Source: Methanobacteriota archaeon (GTDB lineage: Archaea; Thermoplasmatota; Poseidoniia; Poseidoniales; Poseidoniaceae). From it: a DNA stretch of 7,886 bases. The notes below the pieces were generated by a model. The model was given only the letters and a program-made list of their open reading frames with translations, was not told the origin of the DNA and searched no databases. The stretch is from NCBI GenBank assembly GCA_002714305.1, contig PAWY01000043.1:23458-31343 (forward strand), written 5' to 3'. The position numbers and the translations under genes were made by a program. Of the stretch, positions 1 to 5,792 are shown piece by piece; positions within the stretch are counted from its first letter, which is position 1; every line of letters begins with the position of its first letter.

Positions 1-803
1 ACTTCAGCCACCACGGCTTCATTTTCAACTGGGTCGAGGCTGCAGGTGGAGTACATCAAGTGCCCACCGGGAACAAGCAAAGAGGCACCTCGAGCGGTGA
101 TTTCAACCTGCATCTTGAACATCTTCCGACCCTCTTTTGGCGTCCAATCCCACCATACATCTCGATTTTTTCGCGTGGTGGCCGTACCAGTGCACGGGAC
201 ATCAGCGATTACGGCATCAAAACCAGGGGGAGGGAGCCGTCCGAAATGGCGCCCATCGTGTTGGGTCACAACGATGTTGGCAAGTCCCAAACGGCTTTTG
301 TTGCTCACCAACATGTTGAGCCGGCCCGAGACCGGCTCGTTGGCCACCACGACCCCTTCGGGATGGAGTCGCTCTCCGAGTTGAGTCGTTTTCGAACCCG
401 GAGCGGCGCACATGTCCAACGCGAGGATGTTTTGTTCAGCGGTGAGCAGGCGCACTGGGAGCATGCTGGCCGCTTCTTGCCGCGTGATGCGCCCTGTTTC
501 GTGAAGCAGCGCCATCAACCGTTGAGGGAGGCCTTCGGGTGCTTTGCCACGGGCAAACGGCATCATGAACGCTGTTTCGGAAGGCATCCAAGGAAGTTCA
601 ATGGCACCGATGGCCTTGACTTGTTCGACGGTCCATTGCCGGTCGGCTCGGTGAAGCGAGATGCGAAACGTTTCGGGAAGTGGTTCAAGCGCCGTGTTCA
701 GCCACGCTTTTTCGTCCCTGCCCAGGTGGCGAACAAGGGCAGTGAGCGAGGATTGTTGAGCATACGCTCTTCGCTCCTCTGTGGCATCGGTCGGTCCTCT
801 CAC
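1..803 (-). CDS. NSUN2/Trm4-like tRNA (cytosine-5) methyltransferase, 3' end outside window
   Basis: This is a SAM-dependent RNA m5C methyltransferase of the NOL1/NOP2/Sun family. I translated the reverse complement: 267 residues are visible and the frame stays open to the left edge, so the C-terminus is missing. Seen directly: SAM-binding motif I LDMCAAPGSKTTQL at residues 129-142, the DVPC motif with Cys204, and YSTCSLDPVENEAVV with Cys254 as the second active-site Cys. In this family the TC-motif Cys is the usual nucleophile and the PC-motif Cys assists release. The RKNRDVW stretch after DVPC and the SLDPVENEAVV stretch resemble the eukaryotic NSUN2/yeast Trm4 branch, which methylates tRNA; that subgroup call is from memory of the family. 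The start is a GTG at 801-803, because no in-frame ATG occurs before residue 73 and the sequence upstream of that Met still reads as coding. It is divergent from the membrane-protein gene, only 38 bp away. The visible N-terminal ~120 residues would be the family's usual leader domain. Confidence 0.93.
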   Translation of the reverse strand, partial: MRGPTDATEERRAYAQQSSLTALVRHLGRDEKAWLNTALEPLPETFRISLHRADRQWTVEQVKAIGAIELPWMPSETAFMMPFARGKAPEGLPQRLMALLHETGRITRQEAASMLPVRLLTAEQNILALDMCAAPGSKTTQLGERLHPEGVVVANEPVSGRLNMLVSNKSRLGLANIVVTQHDGRHFGRLPPPGFDAVIADVPCTGTATTRKNRDVWWDWTPKEGRKMFKMQVEITARGASLLVPGGHLMYSTCSLDPVENEAVVAE

Positions 804-841
804 ATGCTTGGCTCGTTGGTCCTGTCTTTTGGTCTTCCGCC

Positions 842-2224
842 ATGATGAAAAGGGGGTTCATGGCGTTCCGTTCCATGCTGGCGACCTCCGCACCTTGGTA
901 CCTGCCGGTGCTTTTCCTCAGTTGCCTTGCCTGGGTCTTTGCCTTTTCCTTGCATGCCTCGCTTCAACCTCGGCCTTTTGTCCGCCGCCTCTATCTTTGG
1001 ACGCCTCCTGTTTTGGTCCTTGGATTGCTCTTGTCCAGAACCGCCGACGTGTTCTCACTTGACCCTGCGCATCCCGAAGTCGCCCTCGTTCTGGGCGATG
1101 GAGCAACCTTCCAGCAGCGATTGTTGGTGCTGTTCACGGGCCAGGGCGGCATCGAAGGGGGTTTGCTTTCCCTCTTGGTCTTCGCACTTCTCTCGCCCCG
1201 CCTCCCAAGCCTGCGTTCCGCTTCTGTCGAAACCGCTGATTTTGTCCAGTCTCGCATGATGACCTACTGCGGCTTGTGGAGCATCGTTGTCTTGATGTTG
1301 CTTTTCCCGCAAGAAGCCTACACTCCTCTCGACCTTGCCCCTGCCTCACCCACCGTCTCTCTCCCCGAATGGTCGGTGTTGGCCAGTCTGGTGTTGTTCT
1401 CCCTTCTGTTGATGATGTCAGGAGAAATTTTGACCGCTTCAGCCCACATGGCCTCGAGCGGTGAAACTCAACGCTTGTTTGAGCGTGCTCTTCTCAAATC
1501 CATTGTGGCCGGTCTCATCGCCTGGGTATGCCTCGCTCAAACCGATGCTTTCACATCCACATGGTGGGCTCGACCAACGACGGACAGCCGGCTGGCGATG
1601 GCCGTCATCATTGCCCTCGCATCAACATGGGTCGTGGCCGCCCATGCTTTTTCGACGGTTGCAGAGGGGCTTCAAGGCCCCACCATGAAGCAAGCACAAA
1701 CACTGACTTGGAGTGTATCCCTCACCGCCATCTGCATGGTTGTTATCACCGCTGCGATGGCGGACAAGGTGTCGGTTTACGGAACCGGGATGGATGCGAT
1801 GTTACTTGGTTGGCGTTGGATGGCTCTGGCGATGTTTGTGGGCGTAGCGTCAATGGGTCTGCCCATGGCAGGTTTTGACGCTGCTCATCACCCAGAGGCT
1901 TGGTGGTTTCGAGCAGCGTTGACGTTGTTCATCCCCCTGGGCGCCTTGATCTCGGACGGAGCGTGGCTTCTTTTCCCGGCACTCATGTTTGCGGGAACCG
2001 CTCAACTTCTGGTGTACTTGAGTGCATCCATCGGGCGCCTCGTCCATCCACTTGTCTTGGGGGCCAGCGGAGTTTTGCTGTTCAACCTCGCTTGGGCCAT
2101 CTTGACGGAAGATCCGCAACGGGCCTTGGGCATCAGCGTGTTCGCTTTGGTGTTGGTCTCGATTCTTTCGTGGTCCTGGTTGCGTTATGAGCGAGGCGCA
2201 AGACTCGAAAAAACCACGATTTAG
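842..2224 (+). CDS. polytopic membrane protein of unknown function
   Basis: This is a 460-residue integral membrane protein. Hydrophobic segments occur near residues 20-38, 52-66, 103-118, 142-156, 176-194, 217-234, 250-270, 287-306, 322-342, 355-369, 373-391, 402-420 and 428-446, giving about 12-13 helices. The short basic tail RYERGARLEK is probably cytoplasmic. I do not recognise the family. One stretch, FTGQGGIEGGLLSLLVF (residues 98-114), weakly recalls the GGxEGS segment of CcmF/NrfE-type haem-handling proteins. No WWD haem motif is visible, so this is only a hint. Other polar marks in the membrane are HH at 349-350 and WW at 354-355. Possible starts are ATG 842, ATG 845, or ATG 860, which follows AAAAGGGGG. 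I keep the first, but 860 is a real alternative and would lengthen the divergent gap with the methyltransferase. The gene ends directly before a perfect palindrome. Confidence 0.85.
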   Translation: MMKRGFMAFRSMLATSAPWYLPVLFLSCLAWVFAFSLHASLQPRPFVRRLYLWTPPVLVLGLLLSRTADVFSLDPAHPEVALVLGDGATFQQRLLVLFTGQGGIEGGLLSLLVFALLSPRLPSLRSASVETADFVQSRMMTYCGLWSIVVLMLLFPQEAYTPLDLAPASPTVSLPEWSVLASLVLFSLLLMMSGEILTASAHMASSGETQRLFERALLKSIVAGLIAWVCLAQTDAFTSTWWARPTTDSRLAMAVIIALASTWVVAAHAFSTVAEGLQGPTMKQAQTLTWSVSLTAICMVVITAAMADKVSVYGTGMDAMLLGWRWMALAMFVGVASMGLPMAGFDAAHHPEAWWFRAALTLFIPLGALISDGAWLLFPALMFAGTAQLLVYLSASIGRLVHPLVLGASGVLLFNLAWAILTEDPQRALGISVFALVLVSILSWSWLRYERGARLEKTTI

Positions 2225-2225
2225 T

Positions 2226-2239
2226 CGCCTCATGAGGCG
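2226..2239. other. perfect 14-bp palindrome after the membrane-protein stop
   Basis: CGCCTCA is followed directly by TGAGGCG. In RNA this would be a 5-bp stem CGCCU/AGGCG with a CAUG loop, starting two bases after the TAG stop at 2222-2224. No T-tract follows, so it is not a classic intrinsic terminator. It could stabilise the 3' end of the mRNA or separate the membrane-protein gene from the small genes downstream. Confidence 0.45.
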
Positions 2240-2293
2240 CGCTGCTTAAAGGTGCAAGAAAAGAGCGGCGAATGAAATCTTCGGATTTCAGGG

Positions 2294-2446
2294 ATGGGAC
2301 CCTTATGGCACGAGCTTTCCGCGCAGGCGTTGAACCACGACGAAAATTACGAATGCCGCTACGACAACGTCTTTGGCGACCAACTCGCGACCTTGCTTCG
2401 CTTACTTCCCGAACCGAACGCATCGGCCAACAAATGGGGCCGCTAA
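2294..2446 (+). CDS. small hypothetical protein (50 aa)
   Basis: The sequence begins MGPLWHELSAQALNH and ends PEPNASANKWGR, 50 residues, acidic to neutral, with a hydrophobic helix-like LATLLRLLPEP segment at 31-41. I know no family for it. A competing frame starting at 2272 overlaps it, but that frame reads as an Arg-rich, shadow-like peptide here. The frame called here has balanced composition (Trp, His, Asp, Tyr, Cys, hydrophobic heptads) and ends in TAA immediately before a perfect SD for the next gene. The start is ATG 2294; an in-frame TGA at 2273-2275 limits any upstream extension. No strong SD precedes it, only GGA about 8 bases upstream. The gap to the next start is 14 bases, so the two small genes are probably cotranscribed. 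The choice of frame rests on composition and spacing. Confidence 0.55.
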   Translation: MGPLWHELSAQALNHDENYECRYDNVFGDQLATLLRLLPEPNASANKWGR

Positions 2447-2447
2447 C

Positions 2448-2453
2448 GGAGGT
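2448..2453 (+). promoter_or_regulatory. Shine-Dalgarno site fixing the TTG start at 2461
   Basis: GGAGGT lies one base after the TAA of the 50-residue gene and seven bases before TTG 2461. This is a full match to the archaeal anti-SD. It is what moves the start of the next gene from the far upstream ATG (2272) to this TTG. Confidence 0.75.
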
Positions 2454-2460
2454 ACCAGCC

Positions 2461-2661
2461 TTGGTTCGTATCGAAAATGAACATTGGGTTTTTGAGCGCA
2501 TTGAGGCGTCAACCCTTCACGAACTGACTCACCGATTGGTTCTCCAAACCTCGGATGGTGAGGAAGTACTCGGGGTCACCGAGGATTTGTCTACGGCACT
2601 CGAAGTTGCACGCTGCATGGCTGAGAATGACAAAAAGGTCGTTCTAATTCAAGCCCTTTAG
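2461..2661 (+). CDS. small hypothetical protein (66 aa), TTG start
   Basis: From the TTG the product is 66 residues: (M)VRIENEHWVFERIEAS, then a predicted helix-rich segment with ELTHRLVLQTSDGEEVLGVTEDL, and a C-terminal AENDKKVVLIQAL. The alternation VLG-VTEDLSTALEVARCMA-KKVVLIQAL suggests a small alpha/beta fold with a terminal beta strand, but no named family is recognised. The TTG is in frame with a 129-codon reading frame starting at 2272. I prefer the TTG because of the GGAGGT seven bases upstream and because the extra N-terminal 63 residues overlap the better-looking 50-residue gene in another frame. It is convergent with the Sec61-beta gene, whose stop lies only two bases beyond this gene's TAG. 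Confidence 0.65.
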   Translation: MVRIENEHWVFERIEASTLHELTHRLVLQTSDGEEVLGVTEDLSTALEVARCMAENDKKVVLIQAL

Positions 2662-2663
2662 GC

Positions 2664-2858
2664 TCAGATAAGGTTCCAAATGGCTTGGATAACGCCTTGG
2701 TTGACGAGGTAAAAGAATCCGCCGAGTCCAATGCAAGCGAGGTAGACTTGAGCCGGTGTGATTTTCCACGATTCCTCGGATTCTTCATCGAAATAGCGAA
2801 TCAAACCTGCAGCTTGCTGGATGCCGCTGCCGTCGTTCTTCTTCTTCTTCGTTGCCAT
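2664..2858 (-). CDS. secG: preprotein translocase subunit Sec61-beta (archaeal SecG)
   Basis: This is the small non-essential-type subunit of the SecYE translocon, a single tail-anchored membrane protein. The 64-residue sequence opens MATKKKKNDGSGIQQAAG and continues with LIRYFDEE, the characteristic archaeal Sec61-beta cytosolic segment (Lys-rich start, GSG, AAGLxRYFDEE). One transmembrane helix follows at about residues 37-60 (VYLACIGLGGFFYLVNQG onward), giving the normal length for the family. The ATG at 2856-2858 is the only sensible start. No clear SD is present. A TATA-like TTCATAAG on the minus strand around 2888-2895 could give a very short leader, which is tentative. The gene is convergent with the small gene ending at 2661 and lies 50 bp downstream of the unknown gene at 2909-3796 on the same strand. 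Confidence 0.95.
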   Translation of the reverse strand: MATKKKKNDGSGIQQAAGLIRYFDEESEESWKITPAQVYLACIGLGGFFYLVNQGVIQAIWNLI

Positions 2859-2908
2859 GTGGACCGTTCTTGGCGAGCGCCCTCCCCCTTATGAACGCGA
2901 CGCGCGAT

Positions 2909-3796
2909 TCATTCTTCTTCATCGGTCGGTTGAGGGCGCGTCAAATCAACGAATGGGACTTCGTCTTCAGCGGACAGGGCCTGAGTGAGTTCAACCGTTT
3001 TGGCGGGCTTCACTTTCCCGTCCGAGAATCGATCGCTGCCATCGGAGACCACGGTTCTTGGGGCTTCGATGTAAGTTGCTTCAGGGTCATTCTTCATTTG
3101 AATAAGGCTGGCCTCCATGCGAGCAAGAGCACGTTCCACCCCAGGGGCGTTGTCCTCTGCTAACGCTTGACGAGCCATGTGAAGGTCGTCGTCGATGATG
3201 GTGCGCCACTCACTTGCCTCGTCAACCTCCTCAGACCAAACCGTGTCGATCTGCCCTTTCATGCGTTCGATCGCTTCGTTGAGGTTTGACCTGCCTGCTT
3301 GGAGCAAGGCTTTCCAGCGTTGCTCGTTGTGTTTGAGATCAAGGCTAGGGTAGGACCGCTTGAGCCATTTTTCTGCCGAATTTGGGTGGGCCATTTCCCA
3401 GGGCGATTGCCCGAGTGAACTGGTCATGTCAAGCACCAATCGAGCCCGTTCGTTCAGTGGCCCCTCAAGCGTGATGATGTTGAGGTACCCTGACGTCAGC
3501 AAACCCCATCCCCAATAGGCGGTTGAATGAATGTCAATGGTGAGGCCACTGCTCGTGGTTTTCATTTTCCAACGTTGCTCATTGTATCCCGGGCCTTCAT
3601 GGAACACCGGTGTTTCTGGTTGGGAGAGCTGTGCCAGGAGGGCTTTGGAAACATCGCCGAGGTAGACCACTCGGCTCGGCCCGTTGAAGTGTTTCCCACG
3701 CAGCAAATGATGCGTCGTGTCAATTTTGTGCGAGGCGTCGGCTTGCCGTACTTGGGCGACTAATATTGACGCATTGGCGTTGAGTACCTCTTCCAT
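2909..3796 (-). CDS. hypothetical protein (about 295 aa)
   Basis: I do not recognise the family. The N-terminal ~135 residues look mixed alpha/beta (ILVAQVRQAD, RVVYLGDVSKALLAQL, LTIDIHSTAYWGWGLL, YLNIITLEGPL, RLVLDMTSSLG). Residues ~140-240 are predicted largely helical and charged (AEKWLKR, LNEAIERMKGQIDTVW, MARQALAEDN, VERALARMEASLIQMK). The last ~50 residues are probably disordered and end TDEEE. There is no signal peptide or membrane segment, so it is cytoplasmic. The motif NEQRWK occurs twice, at residues 72-77 and 157-162. The start at ATG 3796 is preceded by GAGG (3804-3807) with seven bases of spacing. An in-frame ATG at 3823 (nine residues longer) has no SD. Extending to 4105 would add a Cys-rich, non-protein-like segment antisense to the HhH gene, so I reject it. 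Sec61-beta follows 50 bp downstream and could be cotranscribed. Confidence 0.8.
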   Translation of the reverse strand: MEEVLNANASILVAQVRQADASHKIDTTHHLLRGKHFNGPSRVVYLGDVSKALLAQLSQPETPVFHEGPGYNEQRWKMKTTSSGLTIDIHSTAYWGWGLLTSGYLNIITLEGPLNERARLVLDMTSSLGQSPWEMAHPNSAEKWLKRSYPSLDLKHNEQRWKALLQAGRSNLNEAIERMKGQIDTVWSEEVDEASEWRTIIDDDLHMARQALAEDNAPGVERALARMEASLIQMKNDPEATYIEAPRTVVSDGSDRFSDGKVKPAKTVELTQALSAEDEVPFVDLTRPQPTDEEE

Positions 3797-3945
3797 AAAC
3801 AAGCCTCGGATGACGGAAATCATGTTTTCTGCGAAGGTGGGGTCGCCTACCGTAGCACGTCGCTTCTGATTCCCGGGACCGTTGGCCACACAAGAAACAA
3901 CCGCTTCAACGTCCTTGTTTCCAATGCAGGAAGGTTCAAGTTGGG

Positions 3946-3969
3946 CCTGTTTTATGGAGGAACAGGTGA
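3946..3969 (+). promoter_or_regulatory. SD region of the HhH gene inside a potential hairpin
   Basis: The SD AGGTGA (3964-3969) lies four bases before ATG 3974 and matches the archaeal 16S tail. The sequence CCTGTT (3946-3951) can pair with AACAGG (3961-3966), which would bury part of the SD in a stem. A second SD-like GGAGG (3956-3960) sits in the nine-base loop. This supports ATG 3974 over the in-frame TTG at 3941. Regulation by the hairpin is inference. Confidence 0.5.
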
Positions 3970-3973
3970 AACA

Positions 3974-4477
3974 ATGGCAGGGAAAGCAAAGGGTTCCGGC
4001 ATCACATCGTTGCCCGGCATAGGTGCAGCAACAGCAAAGAAACTGAAAGCAGCAAAGTTGGGAACGGTGGCCAAACTCGCAAAGGCGAGTCTTGGCGACT
4101 TGCAAAAAGCAGGACTCTCCGCCTCCGTAGCCAAGAAAATCTCTCTTGCTGCCAAAGCAGCCGGTGGGACGAAAGCAGCTGCCAAGAAAGCCGGTGGGAA
4201 AGCCGCCAGCGCTGCCAAGAAAGCCGGTGGAAAAGCCGCCAGTGCTGCTAAAAAGGGTGCCTCGAAGGCGAAATCTTCAACCAAAAAAGCAGCTGACGCT
4301 ACAAAGACCGCTTCCAAAAAAGCAGTGGGCCAAGGCCAAAAAGTGGCTGAGAAGGTCGTTGAGAAAACCAAGGCAGCCGCCACCACCCTCAAAACCAGCA
4401 AAGACAAAGATCGAAAGGGTTCAAACATCAAGGTTCCCAGGTCGGTCAAGGACATGCCTTGGTTCAAAAAGCGCTGA
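3974..4477 (+). CDS. helix-hairpin-helix protein with histone H1-like Lys/Ala tail
   Basis: This is a probable architectural DNA-binding protein of 167 residues. Residues ~10-60 (ITSLPGIGAATAKKLKAAKLG, then LAKASLGDLQKAGLSASVAKKI) form the tandem HhH fold seen at the RadA N-terminus and in many repair proteins. The LPGIG hairpin normally contacts the DNA backbone without base specificity. From about residue 58 the protein becomes Ala/Lys/Gly/Ser-rich and has no acidic residue between Asp42 and Asp108. It includes two identical AAKKAGGKAAS units (69-79 and 80-90), flanked by degenerate copies. This resembles the C-terminal tails of linker histone H1 and bacterial H1-like proteins. A less repetitive end (RSVKDMPWFKKR) closes it. 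There is no Cys, signal or membrane segment. The start is ATG 3974 with AGGTGA four bases upstream. Its 3' end overlaps the TTG of the next small gene by 19 bases. A role in chromatin compaction, or as an HhH cofactor for recombination, is inference; the combination is not one I can name. Confidence 0.88.
   Translation: MAGKAKGSGITSLPGIGAATAKKLKAAKLGTVAKLAKASLGDLQKAGLSASVAKKISLAAKAAGGTKAAAKKAGGKAASAAKKAGGKAASAAKKGASKAKSSTKKAADATKTASKKAVGQGQKVAEKVVEKTKAAATTLKTSKDKDRKGSNIKVPRSVKDMPWFKKR
4148..4276 (+). repeat. in-frame 33-bp tandem repeats in the HhH gene tail
   Basis: Two nearly identical 33-bp units lie at 4178-4210 and 4211-4243, differing at two third-codon positions and encoding the same 11 residues AAKKAGGKAAS. 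A 30-bp degenerate unit precedes them (4148-4177) and a diverged unit follows (4244-4276, AAKKGASKAKS). The pattern points to growth of the tail by slippage or unequal exchange, and unit number may vary between strains. Confidence 0.85.
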
Positions 4478-4704
4478 AATTCACCGCTATCTTTGAAGAC
4501 CTTCTCGCCAAGTTGACAGGCATGCCAAGGCGAAAATACGGTCGCCTGCGCAAAACGGTTGAACTCCCTCCAAAGGGAAATTGTTCCCGATGCCGTTCGG
4601 GAAAACATTGCCCCATTGAAGGTCATCAGGGGAAGTCCATTCACCCTCACCGAGAATGGGTTGGTCCGGAGCGAATGACCAAGCGAAAGAAATCAACGAC
4701 CTGA
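4459..4704 (+). CDS. small basic Cys/His-rich protein (81 aa, TTG start)
   Basis: No family is recognised. From TTG 4459 the product has 81 residues, strongly basic at both ends (PRRKYGRLRK; MTKRKKSTT). The centre holds Cys42, Cys45 and Cys51 with His50, His56, His62 and His64 nearby: CSRCRSGKHCPIEGH, a possible small zinc- or metal-binding knuckle. The TTG has AAGGA (4448-4452) six bases upstream and overlaps the HhH gene by 19 bases, as in translationally coupled pairs. An internal ATG at 4522 would give a 60-residue version without a good SD. In support of a real gene, the codons look like those of its neighbours, and its TGA (4702-4704) directly abuts the stop of the convergent recombinase gene (4705-4707). 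Metal binding and any nucleic-acid role are inference. Confidence 0.5.
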   Translation: MVQKALKFTAIFEDLLAKLTGMPRRKYGRLRKTVELPPKGNCSRCRSGKHCPIEGHQGKSIHPHREWVGPERMTKRKKSTT

Positions 4705-5790
4705 TCAGTTGATGCCGTGGGTGCTGACTGTGGGTGTCGTCTCCTCAACGGGTTTCGTTTCAGCCGGCGTTTCTTCCATGTTTTCTCGCATGGATTGAGC
4801 ACGATGATAGACTTCCCTGAGGGTTTGATCGGAGATTTCAAGGTACACTCGGGTCGTTGCGATGGTGGCATGCCCCATCAATCGTTGGATGGTGACCAAA
4901 TCTGCACCGCGTTCAAGCAACCCTGTGGCAAAGTTGTGGCGCAGGACGTGAGGGGTGAGTTTACCTTTGGGCAGGTAGGCTTTCTGACCCAATGCATCCA
5001 TCATGCGTTGAATGCCACGAGGTTGAATTCGACGTCCGTGACGGTTCACAAAGCAAGCCTGCTCTTCAGACGATGCCAATCGGGTGCGTATGGGGATCCA
5101 TGCCTTTAGACGCTCAACCGTTCGTTTGGTGAAAAGGACCAAGCGATCTTTGTCCCCTTTTCCACCGATGACCCTCGCAGATTCATCATCAAAATCAATG
5201 TCTTCAAGGTTCAGCCCGCAGACTTCGCTTACCCTCATTCCTGTATCCAGCATCATTGTGACCACGAGGGAGGCGGCTGGGTCCTCGCTCAACTCGGCGA
5301 CCTCGAGAACACTGGTCAGTTCTCTCCGAGTAAGTGTACGTGGGAGGCGCTTTCCTGTACGTGCACGTTGAAGGTGGTCGGGCCAAATGAGCCCGAGCCA
5401 TTTGATGAAGTGGCGGGCTGCGGCAATTCGAGCGTTGTACGTTGTGGGTTTGAGGCCGGCGATGCTGTGCGCCCAGAGGTCCAAGCGCCCATTCATCGGC
5501 TCCATGCGTTCTGCAAGCGCCTCAATGGGGAGGCCTTCGTAGGTGGCTTCGTCCAACACATCTTCGCCCGGCAAGACGGTCTCGATCAGCGGACGCAAGC
5601 CGTAAAAGTACGATTTCTGGGTGTTGTCCGATTTATTTTCGGTTTGCAACTGACGTTGGTAGCAACCTAGCCAGGGCAGATGGCGAAGATGGACCAAACG
5701 AGCGGGGAGCGTGACCTGCTCATCCGTCAAACGGCGTTGGCTTGGCCGACGCGCTTGTGGTTGTGGCGTTCGCATCCCTCGTTTGTTCAT
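4705..5790 (-). CDS. xerA: Xer-type tyrosine recombinase (XerA-like)
   Basis: This 361-residue site-specific tyrosine recombinase matches the archaeal Xer pattern. Members of the family resolve chromosome dimers at a dif site near the replication terminus, and relatives serve as integrases. A basic N-terminal arm (residues 1-35) leads into a SAM-like core-binding domain (~40-140, including NTQKSYFYGLRPL and TTYNARIAAARHFIKWL). The catalytic domain follows (~150-330). All active-site residues are visible: Arg186 in TGMRVSEV, Lys211 in GGKGDKDR, His281 and Arg284 in HVLRHNFATG, His307 in LMGHATIATT, and nucleophile Tyr316 in TRVYLEIS. The final ~25 residues are an acidic, Pro/Thr-rich tail. It is longer than typical Xer proteins (~290-300) because of the two extensions. 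The start at ATG 5790 is supported by GGTGA (5797-5801) six bases upstream. No integrase partners or phage genes are in the window, which favours a housekeeping role over a mobile element. Confidence 0.92.
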   Translation of the reverse strand: MNKRGMRTPQPQARRPSQRRLTDEQVTLPARLVHLRHLPWLGCYQRQLQTENKSDNTQKSYFYGLRPLIETVLPGEDVLDEATYEGLPIEALAERMEPMNGRLDLWAHSIAGLKPTTYNARIAAARHFIKWLGLIWPDHLQRARTGKRLPRTLTRRELTSVLEVAELSEDPAASLVVTMMLDTGMRVSEVCGLNLEDIDFDDESARVIGGKGDKDRLVLFTKRTVERLKAWIPIRTRLASSEEQACFVNRHGRRIQPRGIQRMMDALGQKAYLPKGKLTPHVLRHNFATGLLERGADLVTIQRLMGHATIATTRVYLEISDQTLREVYHRAQSMRENMEETPAETKPVEETTPTVSTHGIN

Positions 5791-5792
5791 TT

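Noticed and set aside
60..845. 261-codon plus-strand frame across the left end
   Set aside because: It is antisense to the methyltransferase, whose SAM and two-Cys motifs are unmistakable on the minus strand. The plus-strand product has no family features.
2272..2460. ATG 2272 as the start of the gene ending at 2661
   Set aside because: The first 63 codons give an Arg-rich, shadow-like peptide, and a better product lies in another frame. GGAGGT before TTG 2461 marks the start.
3954..4022. short upstream frame beginning at ATG 3954, overlapping the HhH start
   Set aside because: It is 23 codons, unrelated to any known leader, and explained by the SD region and the coding sequence of the HhH gene.
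3797..4105. N-terminal extension of the minus-strand hypothetical gene to 4105
   Set aside because: The extra segment is Cys-rich (for example CCFQFLCCCC) and is the antisense of the Ala/Lys-rich HhH gene. A GAGG-supported ATG exists at 3796.
4148..4276. CRISPR-like array
   Set aside because: The repeats are in-frame and directly adjacent without unique spacers. They encode a protein repeat.
3952..4650. 232-codon minus-strand frame opposite the HhH gene
   Set aside because: Its Ala/Phe-rich low complexity is the mirror of the Lys/Ala codons. The plus strand has the HhH motif, an SD and a sensible product.
4705..5790. Xer gene as the integrase of a prophage or integrative element
   Set aside because: No tRNA attachment site, direct-repeat ends, phage or conjugation genes are visible, and neighbouring genes look like housekeeping genes.
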